A DNA stretch of 32,125 nt from DATHWB01 sp040902855 (GCA_040902855.1 JBBDWN010000063.1:1-32125), one strand, 5' to 3'; positions 8,542-15,831 are shown, counted from the first letter of the stretch. Made by a program: numbers and translations. The notes: generated by a model from the letters alone, not told the origin.

Positions 8542-8580
8542 GTCAGGCGTGGTGCCGTGACCATTTCGGTCGCAGTCCCC

Positions 8581-9351
8581 TTACGCATCCCGGGAGTGTT
8601 TGAAGATCCACCAGAACGGCACCGCCACCAGGAGTGTGCCTCCGATCATGTTTCCGATTCCGGCCGGTATGACGTTCCATGCGAGGGCGTCCGACCACCC
8701 GGGTCCGCCGCCGCCGGCAATCGAGATGGCGAAGTAACCCATGTTGGCCGGTGAATGTTGGAAACCGGCGGCGACGAACATGGTGACGGCCAGGAAGACC
8801 GGGATGTATTTGCCGATGATCGTCCGGCCCATGGTGGCGAAGAAGGCCGCCATTCCGACGAGCCAGTTCGCCAGTACTCCGGAGAGCACCCAGAAGCGAA
8901 TCACGCGACGAGCGCGAGTCGTCCCAGCGAGCAGTGTTGCCGGCATCACGACATTGGCCTCTGTGAAGAGTGCCGCCTCGGAGAGGACCACGAAGAAGAA
9001 GCCGGTCGAGAAACCGAACCCGGTGACGAGAGCCACCGCCCCTGGCGATTCGAAGCCCACCGACAGGAGCACCGAGAAGAGCGCTCCGGTGGTGATAAAT
9101 CCGNNNNNNNNNNNNNNNNNNNNNNNNNNNNNNNNNNNNNNNNNNNNNNNNNNNNNNNNNNNNNNNNNNNNNNNNNNNNNNNNNNNNNNNNNNNNNNNNN
9201 NNNCCGACAGCACTTCGATCCGGGCTCTCCCGAATTCGGCCATTTGGCCGATCACGCGGTCCACCGAGATGTATCTGGCAGGAGGCAGCTGATCGCCGTC
9301 TTGGGACGCGGGGAAGACCATCACCGCACTCTGCCAGCGTTGGGACTTCAT
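8581..9351 (-). CDS. Formate/nitrite transporter (FNT) family channel, interrupted by a scaffold gap
   Basis: The part left of the gap carries most of an FNT channel: GFITTGALFSVL (first membrane helix), SEAALFTEANVVMP (an FNT pore motif), FAAGFQHSPANMGYF (the second signature, with its His) and NMIGGTLLVAVPFWW (last helix). The part right of the gap gives a hydrophilic N-terminus from ATG 9351 that ends in an amphipathic helix (VDRVIGQMAEFGRARIEVL) as expected just before helix one. The two halves are in frame through the 100 N, but the true gap is probably shorter, since only about 12-20 residues seem to be missing. FNT proteins conduct small monovalent anions such as formate, nitrite or hydrosulfide; which one applies here is unknown. 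It is convergent with the DUF1684 gene. Confidence 0.85.
   Translation of the reverse strand: MKSQRWQSAVMVFPASQDGDQLPPARYISVDRVIGQMAEFGRARIEVLSXXXXXXXXXXXXXXXXXXXXXXXXXXXXXXXXXXGFITTGALFSVLLSVGFESPGAVALVTGFGFSTGFFFVVLSEAALFTEANVVMPATLLAGTTRARRVIRFWVLSGVLANWLVGMAAFFATMGRTIIGKYIPVFLAVTMFVAAGFQHSPANMGYFAISIAGGGGPGWSDALAWNVIPAGIGNMIGGTLLVAVPFWWIFKHSRDA
9104..9203. other. Scaffold gap (100 N) inside the FNT gene
   Basis: Exactly 100 unresolved bases. The flanking coding sequence suggests that only part of the first membrane segment of the transporter is missing, so the true length may be less than 100. Confidence 0.95.
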
Positions 9352-9484
9352 CACCGAATGCCAGGACCCGGTTCTGTCGGGTCTCTGACAGTCGGCGAGT
9401 GTCTGCTGGGCGACACAGCGGGATCGAGACGAGGAGGTGCCGGGTTGAGCGTGGTGATTGGTCCGTCTCACAGGAGGTATCGCA

Positions 9485-10402
9485 ATGGCGACAATCATGC
9501 ACAGTCGGGTTCGGCCGTCATCGACCGATGACTACCGGGCTCCGTCCCGCCCTCGAAAGGTTGGGTTGGCGATCGCTGTCGTCGGTCTGGTACTGACCTC
9601 GGTGGCGTTCGTCGCCAACCTGGTCGCAGTAGGCGACGCGAGCGTCCGGGCTACCACGTTGCCGTGGTCGTTTGGGCTGACGACTCTCGGGTTTGGCACC
9701 ATCAAGCTGGCGATCGGGGTCATCCTGTGGGGGATCCTCATGAAGCTGTGGCTTCGAGTGGATGCCATCAAGGAAGTCCTCCCGAAGCTTGTTCAAGTCG
9801 ACAAGTCAGCGAGTCATCCGTCTTCTGAGATATCCACCCCGTTTGGAAAAGCGACCGTGACTTCCAGTCCGCCCGCCGAACTGGGTATTCATCGGATGGC
9901 GAAAGCAATGTGGCGTCCGATGCTCGCCATGGGTTTCATGGCGGTGGCTGTCGGATTCGTCACCTCGCTCGCTTGGGCGCAGACCGGGGGCATCGTCGCC
10001 CTGTCATGGACGCAGGGTCTGCAATTCCTCGGTGAGGGCATGCTGCTCGCTGGGGTCGGATTCCTGCTCGGCACGATCCTGTGGGCGATCCGCACCGGTG
10101 GCGGTGAAGTCCAACAGGGCCTCGGGGTTGCGGTGAAGACCCTGAAGATGCCGACGACAGCGAAGGTGTTCGTCGCGCTGATGATGCTGGGGCTGATGGT
10201 CTCGATGGCCCAGTTTGTCGGCTATCTGATCGTGGCCGCCGGGGGTGTGGACACCGCCGCATGGCTGGCGTTCCTCGGCCCGCTGCGTGAACTCGCGCTC
10301 GGACTGATCCTCGCCGGAATCACGATGGCGCTGGTGACGATCGGCAACGTTCTGCGGTTCCAGTTCGACCGAATCATCGAAATCATCAAGACCGGCAAGT
10401 GA
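9485..10402 (+). CDS. Multi-pass membrane protein, first of a tandem related pair
   Basis: The 305-residue protein starts at ATG 9485 behind a strong AGGAGG site (9472-9477). It has about six transmembrane helices: two near residues 26-50 and 62-84, a loop of about 50 polar residues, then two pairs in the C-terminal half. A conserved-looking segment, GVAVKTLKMPTTAKVFVALMM, sits between helices and recurs almost unchanged in the next gene. The C-terminus ends in a basic amphipathic tail. No cofactor motif is seen (no CxxCH and no paired helix histidines). It is divergent from the FNT gene, and the downstream gene begins 23 bp after its stop. I do not recognise the family. Confidence 0.82.
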   Translation: MATIMHSRVRPSSTDDYRAPSRPRKVGLAIAVVGLVLTSVAFVANLVAVGDASVRATTLPWSFGLTTLGFGTIKLAIGVILWGILMKLWLRVDAIKEVLPKLVQVDKSASHPSSEISTPFGKATVTSSPPAELGIHRMAKAMWRPMLAMGFMAVAVGFVTSLAWAQTGGIVALSWTQGLQFLGEGMLLAGVGFLLGTILWAIRTGGGEVQQGLGVAVKTLKMPTTAKVFVALMMLGLMVSMAQFVGYLIVAAGGVDTAAWLAFLGPLRELALGLILAGITMALVTIGNVLRFQFDRIIEIIKTGK

Positions 10403-10425
10403 CCGCTCAGAAAGGAGTATCGATC

Positions 10426-10863
10426 ATGACAACAACGACCGCCGCTGACCTCGCCTANNNNNNNNNNNNNNNNNNNNNNNNNNNNNNNNNNNNNNNNNNN
10501 NNNNNNNNNNNNNNNNNNNNNNNNNNNNNNNNNNNNNNNNNNNNNNNNNNNNNNNNNGGTGTCAAAGTCCACACCCTGAAAATGCCGGCGACCGCCAAGG
10601 CGTTCATCGGACTGATGATGATGGCGATGATGGCGATCCTGATCGCTGTCGTGATCCACTTCGTCACCGCCGCCGGAACAGCCGCCGGGACGATCTCGGT
10701 CGCTGACGCGGAGACCACGGCGATCGCTCTCGAAGCAGTCCGTCGCCTTGGTGTGGCCGTCTATCTCGTGGCGATCGGCCTGGGTCTGGCAACCATCACC
10801 AAAGTGCTGCGTTTCCAGTCGATCCGGCTCCGTGAACTCACTGGACGGACCAACACCGACTGA
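10426..10863 (+). CDS. Membrane protein, paralogue of the preceding gene, interrupted by a gap
   Basis: Ten residues from ATG 10426, behind AAAGGAG (10411-10417), are followed by 100 N and then about 100 residues that match the C-terminal third of the neighbour: GVKVHTLKMPATAKAFIGLMM, two long hydrophobic helices, and VAIGLGLATITKVLRFQ against the neighbour's GITMALVTIGNVLRFQ. If the two proteins have the same architecture, about 200 residues are hidden in the gap; if it is a short version, few are. The stop at 10863 is followed by a strong hairpin. Function is unknown. Confidence 0.75.
   Translation: MTTTTAADLAXXXXXXXXXXXXXXXXXXXXXXXXXXXXXXXXXXGVKVHTLKMPATAKAFIGLMMMAMMAILIAVVIHFVTAAGTAAGTISVADAETTAIALEAVRRLGVAVYLVAIGLGLATITKVLRFQSIRLRELTGRTNTD
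10458..10557. other. Scaffold gap (100 N) inside second tandem membrane gene
   Basis: Exactly 100 unresolved bases. By comparison with the upstream paralogue the real gap could be several hundred bases. Confidence 0.95.
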
Positions 10864-10910
10864 CGACCTTGGGCTCGGTCGTGCCCCCCACGATCACGAG
10901 CCCACCCCAA

Positions 10911-10939
10911 GGGGAGGCGCCGGAATCTGGCGTCTCCCC
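10911..10939. terminator. Hairpin between convergent genes, likely two-way terminator
   Basis: GGGGAGGCGCC (10911-10921) pairs with GGCGTCTCCCC (10929-10939) over 11 bp with one G-U wobble, around a 7-nt loop. It lies between the stop at 10863 on the plus strand and the stop at 10940 on the minus strand. There is no clear T-run on either side, so termination efficiency is uncertain, but position and stability fit a terminator. Confidence 0.7.
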
Positions 10940-11815
10940 TCAGTTCGCGTCACTCCTTGCACGGTTCCGGCGATGGGTCGCCACCCGGTCCTTCAGTTCA
11001 GGGAAGTCCGGGTCGATTTCGAAGCGGTAGCCGTCCCACCAACCGTCGCGATCGGGTTCGAAGCGACGGGGAGAGGCGATGTCACCGTCGAGCGCGATCT
11101 GCTTCATCTCGCGTTCCAGTCGGCGGAATCTCGAAGTGTTGATCTCGGCGGGTGCGATCGGTTCCAGCACGCGCATCGATACCCGCTGTCCGAAGCGAAG
11201 CCTTGGCGAATGGGGCTGCTCCCACACGCGGTGACTCCCGGTCAGGACGACGGGCAGAATCGGACGGCCGAAACGGCGAGCGAGTCGCACCGCCCCGGGT
11301 TGAAAGGCGACGTCGAGTCCGAGGATCGATCCTTGGGCGAATATGACCAGGTTGTCTCTGTCGTCGAAGACCGAGCTTGCCTGGCGTAGGAAACGCCGGA
11401 CCGATCCGACCGACGGTGCCGTGTCGACCATGGGATGCCGGGTTGCGTGCAAGTAGCGGCCGAGACCCGGCCACTCGAACAACTCGTCGCGAGCTGCGAA
11501 TCGGAGACCCAGCGGCAACCGGAGGAGGGCGATGGCGTCTGCCAGCCCTTCATGCAAGGGGACGACCACATACTGCTCCTTGGGGTCGACGTGGTGGATG
11601 CCGTGGATCTCGACACGGAGGCCGGCCACTGTCTCCGCCAACCGCCCCAAAGTCCGTTCCAGACGGTGGACGAGGGATCGGGAGCCGGTGCATGCCGCAA
11701 CCGAGATGAGCCATGACGAACCCACGAGCAGCGGGCTGGCCAGTCGGGCGCGTGCTTGGTTGGTGAGTCCCCCCTCGGCGACGAATCGAAACGCTCGGGT
11801 GCTGGGCTCGTCCAC
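10940..11815 (-). CDS. PlsC-like glycerolipid acyltransferase
   Basis: The 291-residue protein has the PlsC/AGPAT active-site pattern H-x4-D (H88-E-G-L-A-D93) and a second block at about 159-166 (FAQGSILG) in the place of the usual F-P-E-G-T-R-S. It is thus a divergent 1-acylglycerol-3-phosphate acyltransferase relative that transfers an acyl chain to a lipid or other acceptor at the membrane. The FAQGS block departs from the canonical FPEGT, so substrate use may differ. The start is GTG at 11815; no strong ribosome binding site is seen. It is divergent from the GrdB-like selenoprotein. Confidence 0.85.
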   Translation of the reverse strand: MDEPSTRAFRFVAEGGLTNQARARLASPLLVGSSWLISVAACTGSRSLVHRLERTLGRLAETVAGLRVEIHGIHHVDPKEQYVVVPLHEGLADAIALLRLPLGLRFAARDELFEWPGLGRYLHATRHPMVDTAPSVGSVRRFLRQASSVFDDRDNLVIFAQGSILGLDVAFQPGAVRLARRFGRPILPVVLTGSHRVWEQPHSPRLRFGQRVSMRVLEPIAPAEINTSRFRRLEREMKQIALDGDIASPRRFEPDRDGWWDGYRFEIDPDFPELKDRVATHRRNRARSDAN

Positions 11816-11847
11816 TGTCAGGTCAACGCTGTCGCGAACCCGTCCGA

Positions 11848-11876
11848 TTCCCGAACATCGAGACGCTGCTCGGGAA
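11848..11876. repeat. Inverted repeat upstream of the GrdB-like selenoprotein
   Basis: TTCCCGA (11848-11854) and TCGGGAA (11870-11876) form a perfect 7-bp inverted repeat with a 15-bp spacer, in the 92-bp divergent region between the acyltransferase (start 11815) and the selenoprotein (start 11908). It could be an operator or an mRNA hairpin; nothing else supports either. Confidence 0.35.
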
Positions 11877-11907
11877 CAGGACGCACTCGGTACCTGTTGT
11901 GCCGTTC

Positions 11908-12888
11908 ATGGCAGATGATCGCCTCGAGTCTTTCGATGAGTTCAAGAACTCCTTCGCATACGGGACCCGTAACGACCTTTCGTTCAAGTTCTTGAAGAAG
12001 CTGGACGGCGAGGAGGCGGCGGAGTTTTTACGGCTCGTGCTCTTCGAAGTGGGTGAGCTTTTCGACGGAGCGGCCCCCGAGCGACTCATCGATCTGGTGT
12101 ACGAGTGGCAGGTGAGGGCGTACCAGCCTGAGCTTGATGAGGGACGACCGTGGACGTATGAGGATCGGCCGTTCGCTCCCCTCGAACGGAGCCTGGGTGA
12201 GTCCACATTGGGTCTCGTCACCTCGTCCGGTCACTTCCCGTCTGGCGAGGATCCGACTCCCTTTGGGGTCCAGAACATGAGTCAGGTCGAAGCGACGTCA
12301 CGCATCGATGATTTCCTCCGTGCGACACCGGAGCTGACAGTGATTCCTCGTGACATCCCGGAGACCGAATTGCGTGTACGACATCCCGGGTACGACATTC
12401 GATCCGTGGTGCGGGACCCCGGTGTGGCCTTTCCTCGGTCACTGCTCGTGGAGGCGGAACGTTCGGGTGTGATTGGTCGACTGCACGACGAGATGTTCTC
12501 GTTTGTCGGAGCGTGTGCGCAGGGAAGGATCCGGCGGGAGGCCCCGGGCTGGGTCGAGCGATGGAAGGCCGCCGGTATCGACGTGCTCCTCCTCGTTCCC
12601 GTCTGACCGGTGTGTCACGTGTCGGTCGGGCACGTCGCACGAGAGGCAGAGTCGCAGGGCCTTTCAACGGTCACGGTCGCGGTTCGATCGTTCGCCCACG
12701 TGGCGCGGGAGATGGGGTATCCCAGGACAGTCGTCACCCGACATCCGATGGGTCGTCCCCTCGGACCTCCGGGTGACACGGGGGCGCAGCGCCGGGTCGT
12801 GCACGCAGCTCTCCGACTTCTGGAAAGCGCGACCGAAGGCGGGGTCATCGTCGAACTCGAAGAGCCATACCGTCCCCCGACCGATTGA
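11908..12888 (+). CDS. GrdB-like selenoprotein (UxxC), in-frame TGA read as Sec
   Basis: Read through one TGA (12604-12606), this gives a continuous 326-residue protein from ATG 11908. It matches the glycine/sarcosine/betaine reductase selenoprotein B family in its short form, which is found in aerobic bacteria. Upstream of the TGA is the typical GHFPSGEDPTPF, RHPGYDIRSV, then WKAAGIDVLLLVPV. The motif is U233-P-V-C236-H, followed by SVGHVAREAESQGLSTV and a HPMGRPLGPPGD block with AQRRVVHAALRLLE. Residues on both sides of the TGA belong to one domain, and a SECIS-like hairpin with a GGUC loop follows. In clostridia GrdB is the substrate-binding selenoprotein of glycine-type reductases; the no-partner version here probably acts as a stand-alone redox or reductive enzyme of unknown substrate. 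A random nonsense mutation is unlikely given the UxxC position. Confidence 0.87.
12604..12606 (+). other. Selenocysteine codon (UGA) in GrdB-like gene
   Basis: The TGA sits between LLLVPV and PVCH, the usual place of U (or C) in the V-P-x-(U/C)-P-x-C-H motif of this family. The frame stays open for 94 codons afterwards with family-like sequence. Confidence 0.86.
12617..12635 (+). promoter_or_regulatory. Bacterial SECIS-like hairpin after the UGA of the GrdB-like gene
   Basis: ACGUG (12617-12621) pairs with CACGU (12631-12635). A single bulged U lies at 12622, and C12623 can close with a G at 12628-12630 around GGUC (12624-12627). The loop starts 18 nt after the UGA. In the E. coli fdhF SECIS a bulged U below a GGUC loop is what SelB contacts, and this element has the same layout and the same loop bases. 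The upper stem has only one pair, weaker than in E. coli. Confidence 0.75.
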
Positions 12889-12903
12889 GTGGGCGAGCGC
12901 CGT

Positions 12904-13314
12904 TCAGTTCGGCGCGCGACGAGTGCCGATGATCGAACAGATCTCGTCTGCAACGCACACGTCGGGTCCGATGCCGCTGCCGGTCTCGATGAGTCGATCG
13001 AGTTCGGAACGGAGCTCGGAGAGTTCCTGCAGGCGGTCACTGACTTCTCCCCGCTTTGCTTCCAGAAGTGATCGGGTGTGTACGCAAGGGGCCTCTCCGT
13101 TGTCACGGATGGCGACGACGCCCCGGATCTCGCTGAGTGTCAGCCCGGCGCTTTGGGCTCTGCGAAGGAACTTCAGCCGGTTGACAGCCTGGGCGTCATA
13201 GATCCGATACCCCGTCGGGGATCGGTCCGGTTCAGGGAGGATTCCCTTCTCTTCGTAGAAGCGGACGGTGCGGGCAGGCACGCCCGTCGCTGCTGAAAGT
13301 TCACCGATGTGCAT
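12904..13314 (-). CDS. MerR-family metal- or thiol-responsive regulator
   Basis: The 136-residue protein has the MerR winged-helix start (MHIGELSAATGVPARTVRFYEEKGIL), the second wing motif GYRIYD, a long dimerisation helix and cysteines at 77, 120 and 126. Three Cys in these regions are typical of metal sensors such as MerR and ZntR, although the spacing (C77 to C120, then C126) is not that of Tn501 MerR, so the inducer is uncertain. It is divergent from the thioredoxin-like gene and the MerA-like gene, which it very likely controls through the operator at 13331-13362. The ATG at 13314 is preceded by GGGGGA. Confidence 0.92.
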   Translation of the reverse strand: MHIGELSAATGVPARTVRFYEEKGILPEPDRSPTGYRIYDAQAVNRLKFLRRAQSAGLTLSEIRGVVAIRDNGEAPCVHTRSLLEAKRGEVSDRLQELSELRSELDRLIETGSGIGPDVCVADEICSIIGTRRAPN

Positions 13315-13330
13315 TCCCCCACATTAGGGC

Positions 13331-13362
13331 TTGACCTTCCACCAAGGTGCGGGCCTTACGGT
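13331..13362 (+). promoter_or_regulatory. MerR-type promoter with dyad operator, probably giving a leaderless mRNA
   Basis: A TTGACC -35 box (13331-13336) is separated by about 20 bp from a TACGGT -10-like box (13357-13362). In the long spacer, ACCTT (13334-13338) and AAGGT (13344-13348) form a dyad around CCACC, the arrangement MerR proteins use to underwind a promoter with an over-long spacer. The expected start of transcription falls near 13369-13370, the A of the ATG at 13370, so the mRNA may have no leader. Confidence 0.75.
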
Positions 13363-13369
13363 GACGGAC

Positions 13370-13663
13370 ATGGATGTCACACTGCTCTATTTCGACGGGT
13401 GTCCGAACTGGCGAAACACCGATCGCCAACTCGTCGAGTTGTCCTCTGACCTTGGGTTCGAGGTGACGCACAAACTGGTTGGGTCGGCGGACGAGGCCCA
13501 AGCCATTGCGTTCCGCGGGTCCCCGACGGTGTTGATCGATGGAGTCGACCCGTTCTCGGACGACAAGGCTCCAGTCGGATTGACCTGCCGGCTGTACGCC
13601 ACCCCTGAGGGGATTCGCGGTGCACCGAGCTTCACCATGCTCCGAGAAGCGCTCACGAGGTGA
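13370..13663 (+). CDS. Small thioredoxin-like protein with GCPNW motif
   Basis: The 97-residue protein begins MDVTLLYFDGCPNW, with Cys11 in the redox-loop position and no second Cys in a CxxC spacing; another Cys lies at 73 in GLTCRLYATPEG. This is the small thioredoxin-like GCPNW family that is often found near metal-resistance genes and sometimes misnamed alkylmercury lyase. The ATG at 13370 coincides with the expected transcription start of the MerR promoter. The stop overlaps the GTG of the MerA-like gene by 3 nt, so the two are translationally coupled. It probably binds or reduces a thiol or metal adduct, but the substrate is unknown. Confidence 0.85.
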   Translation: MDVTLLYFDGCPNWRNTDRQLVELSSDLGFEVTHKLVGSADEAQAIAFRGSPTVLIDGVDPFSDDKAPVGLTCRLYATPEGIRGAPSFTMLREALTR

Positions 13664-14706
13664 AGCGCTACGAGAACCTTGTCGTCGGCGGTGGAATGGC
13701 CGGCCTCCCGTTGGCACTGCGGGCGGCGCGTCATGGGCCTACTGCGTTCGTCGAGCGGGAGCTTCTGGGTGGGACATGTCTCAACCGCGGGTGCATTCCT
13801 ACCAAGACCATGATCGCCTCGGCCTCTCTCGCCCACCGCATTGGTCGAGCCGGCGAGTTTGGAATCGACGTGGGACCGGCCACCGTCCATCTCGGGGCGG
13901 TCGTCGACCGCAAGGACGAGATCGTCGAGTCCATACGAGCAGGCTCGTACCGGGCGGTGAAGAGAGCCAGCGACCTCGACTTCTATGAGGGACACGGAAC
14001 GTTCTTGCGCGGCCGCCGTATGAAGGTAGGCGACGAGGTCATCGTCGCCGATCGGATCTTTCTCAACACGGGGACCAGGGACGCGGTCTCGGATATCGAG
14101 GGGCTCGACGGCGTCCCCCACTTGACATCCCGCACCATCCTCGACCTCCGGCTGTTGCCCGAGCATCTCGTCGTCGTCGGCGGAGGCTTCGTCGGGTGCG
14201 AGATGGCCCAGATGTTCTCCCGTTTCGGCGCGCACGTCACCATCGTCCAGCGNNNNNNNNNNNNNNNNNNNNNNNNNNNNNNNNNNNNNNNNNNNNNNNN
14301 NNNNNNNNNNNNNNNNNNNNNNNNNNNNNNNNNNNNNNNNNNNNNNNNNNNNGTGTTCGTCGACCCGGAAGTGGCCTCGGTGGGATTGACCGAGGACGAG
14401 GCGAAGGCCGCGGGCCACCCGGTGACGGTCGGTCGCCAGGAGTTCCGAGGGGTCGCCAAGGCGAGGGCCATCGGCGAGACAGACGGTTTTGTGAAGATCA
14501 TCGCGGATTCCGTCAGCGGCATGGTGCTGGGCTGTCACATCGTTGGCCCTGCTGCCGGGAATCTGATCCACGAAGCGGTTATCGCCATGGTCGCGTCTGC
14601 CCCGGCCACCGTCCTGCGCGACGCGATCCACGTGCATCCCACACTGGCTGAGGCGGTCAACTCTGCCGCTGGTGGGGTCCATCGACCGGCGGCGACCGAC
14701 GACTGA
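13660..14706 (+). CDS. MerA-like FAD/NAD(P) disulfide oxidoreductase, interrupted by a gap
   Basis: This is a class I pyridine-nucleotide disulfide oxidoreductase: the GGGMAG FAD motif at the N-terminus, redox-active C40-x4-C45 in GGTCLNRGCIPTK, the NAD(P)-binding VVVGGGFVGCEMAQ, and the dimerisation domain with HVHPTLAEAV. This resembles mercuric reductase and dihydrolipoamide dehydrogenase. It lacks both the N-terminal heavy-metal domain and the C-terminal Cys-Cys pair of true mercuric reductases (it ends GGVHRPAATDD), so mercury reduction is doubtful. The 100-N gap replaces about 140 residues, so the gene is at least 300 nt longer than shown. The GTG start overlaps the previous stop. Control by the adjacent MerR is likely. 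Confidence 0.88.
   Translation: MKRYENLVVGGGMAGLPLALRAARHGPTAFVERELLGGTCLNRGCIPTKTMIASASLAHRIGRAGEFGIDVGPATVHLGAVVDRKDEIVESIRAGSYRAVKRASDLDFYEGHGTFLRGRRMKVGDEVIVADRIFLNTGTRDAVSDIEGLDGVPHLTSRTILDLRLLPEHLVVVGGGFVGCEMAQMFSRFGAHVTIVQXXXXXXXXXXXXXXXXXXXXXXXXXXXXXXXXXXVFVDPEVASVGLTEDEAKAAGHPVTVGRQEFRGVAKARAIGETDGFVKIIADSVSGMVLGCHIVGPAAGNLIHEAVIAMVASAPATVLRDAIHVHPTLAEAVNSAAGGVHRPAATDD
14253..14352. other. Scaffold gap (100 N) inside the MerA-like gene
   Basis: Exactly 100 unresolved bases. In this enzyme family the distance between the flanking motifs (VTIVQ and VASVGLTE) is about 140 residues, so the real gap is about 400 bases. Confidence 0.9.
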
Positions 14707-14710
14707 ACAT

Positions 14711-14725
14711 GCGGGTGGGGCCCGC
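14711..14725. terminator. Short hairpin between convergent genes, possible terminator
   Basis: GCGGG (14711-14715) and CCCGC (14721-14725) form a 5-bp GC-only stem with a 5-nt loop, 5 bp after the MerA-like stop and before the stop of the convergent CMD gene. No T-run follows, so this is weak. Confidence 0.35.
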
Positions 14726-14739
14726 GGGACGGGCGGCCC

Positions 14740-15297
14740 TCAGGGAGCGGGCGGAAGGTCTAGCTCGGTTCCCACCAGGTGGTTGAAGTAGTTGGTGAGG
14801 ATGGTCCTGACGACTTCGACATAGGCGTCGAGGATCTCCTCTTCGCTCCAACCGGCGGCGAGGGCGTCGGACCACACCGACTCGTCGACATAGCCGCGGT
14901 TGTCTGCGATCTGCCTGCTCAGGGTGAGCAGCGCCTGCAGCTTGGGATGATCAGGGAGCGCGCCCTGACGGATTGCGACCGTCTCCTCGATGCTGAATCC
15001 GGCCTTCTTGGCCGCGCCGGTGTACGCCGCCTGGCAGTAGTCGCAGTCGTTCACCGCCGCCACTGTCAAGTGGATCGCCTGGCGGGCGGCGTTGTCGAGG
15101 TTGGAGTGCTCCGCGAGGTGGGTTTCGACGAGGTCGTAGACGTTCATCAGGGCAGGAGAGTTCGCCATCGCTCCGAAGATGTTGATGACCTTGCCCACCC
15201 GCTTCGCCTGATTGGCAAGTGCCGCCCTGCTTGCCTCGGGCGCCGAGTCGAGGTCATGGACGGTGAGGCGACTGGTTGTGGTGTGTTCGGCGGTCAT
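14740..15297 (-). CDS. Carboxymuconolactone decarboxylase/AhpD-family protein (CxxC)
   Basis: The 185-residue protein has the AhpD-fold motif D-C85-D-Y-C88-Q-A-A-Y92. The two cysteines are intact, but the His that normally follows four residues after the second Cys is Tyr92. That His helps to deprotonate the thiol in AhpD, so activity may be altered. The overall length and the helical region NAARQAIHLTVAAVNDC are typical of peroxidase-like CMD proteins. Its ATG overlaps the stop of the upstream membrane protein gene (ATGA), so the two are coupled. It offers an in-window Cys comparator for the CxxU protein at 2840-3802. Confidence 0.9.
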   Translation of the reverse strand: MTAEHTTTSRLTVHDLDSAPEASRAALANQAKRVGKVINIFGAMANSPALMNVYDLVETHLAEHSNLDNAARQAIHLTVAAVNDCDYCQAAYTGAAKKAGFSIEETVAIRQGALPDHPKLQALLTLSRQIADNRGYVDESVWSDALAAGWSEEEILDAYVEVVRTILTNYFNHLVGTELDLPPAP

Positions 15298-15803
15298 ACC
15301 AGCGCTCCGTACACGAGGGCTGCGATCAGTCCGTAGACGACATGGCCAACGATCAGTCCCATCGGGGTCATGGCACCCCAGCGCGCTCCGAAGAACCCTG
15401 GTGCACTCAGGACGACGGTGCCATCCGATGTGTCTACGACGGGCCCGTCGGGGTCAGCAGTCATGCGAGGGTGCATGGCGGGCATCATCGGCATGCCGAT
15501 CGCCCCGACCACGACGCCGTGAACGGCCCCGATGAGGATGCCTGTCAAGACGGAAGACGAATCAAACGCGGTGAAGAGTGCGCCGTATGCGATCCCGAAG
15601 ACGATGGTTCCCAACACGACGTAGTGGATCATGGCTCCGATGCGTCGAGCCCGATCGGGGTCTCCGCTCATCATCGCCCCGGTGACCAATGTCATCGGAG
15701 GCATCCTGGTCATCCCGGCGGATGCGGACATGGTCATCATGGCCGACATCACCAGCGTGCCTACCAGTCCGGCAACTAGTGCCGGAATCAACTCGAACGT
15801 CAT
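15294..15803 (-). CDS. Four-helix membrane protein, unknown function
   Basis: The 169-residue protein starts at ATG 15803 behind a GAGGAG site. It has about four transmembrane segments (around 5-28, 57-78, 86-105 and 145-168), with Met-rich stretches (MSAMMTMSASAGMTRMPPMT near the first helix and MPMMPAMHPRM in a loop). Methionine-rich loops can bind soft metals such as Cu(I), but this is only a suggestion. The stop overlaps the start of the CMD/AhpD gene, and the CcdA gene ends 28 bp upstream, so the three genes probably form an operon. I do not recognise the family. Confidence 0.8.
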   Translation of the reverse strand: MTFELIPALVAGLVGTLVMSAMMTMSASAGMTRMPPMTLVTGAMMSGDPDRARRIGAMIHYVVLGTIVFGIAYGALFTAFDSSSVLTGILIGAVHGVVVGAIGMPMMPAMHPRMTADPDGPVVDTSDGTVVLSAPGFFGARWGAMTPMGLIVGHVVYGLIAALVYGALV

Positions 15804-15831
15804 GGTTTCTCCTCTTCGTGTACGAAGAAGA

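Noticed and set aside
13370..13663. GCPNW thioredoxin-like protein as a Sec protein or alkylmercury lyase
   Set aside because: Position 11 is an ordinary TGT Cys codon, and the protein is too small for and lacks the catalytic residues of alkylmercury lyase.
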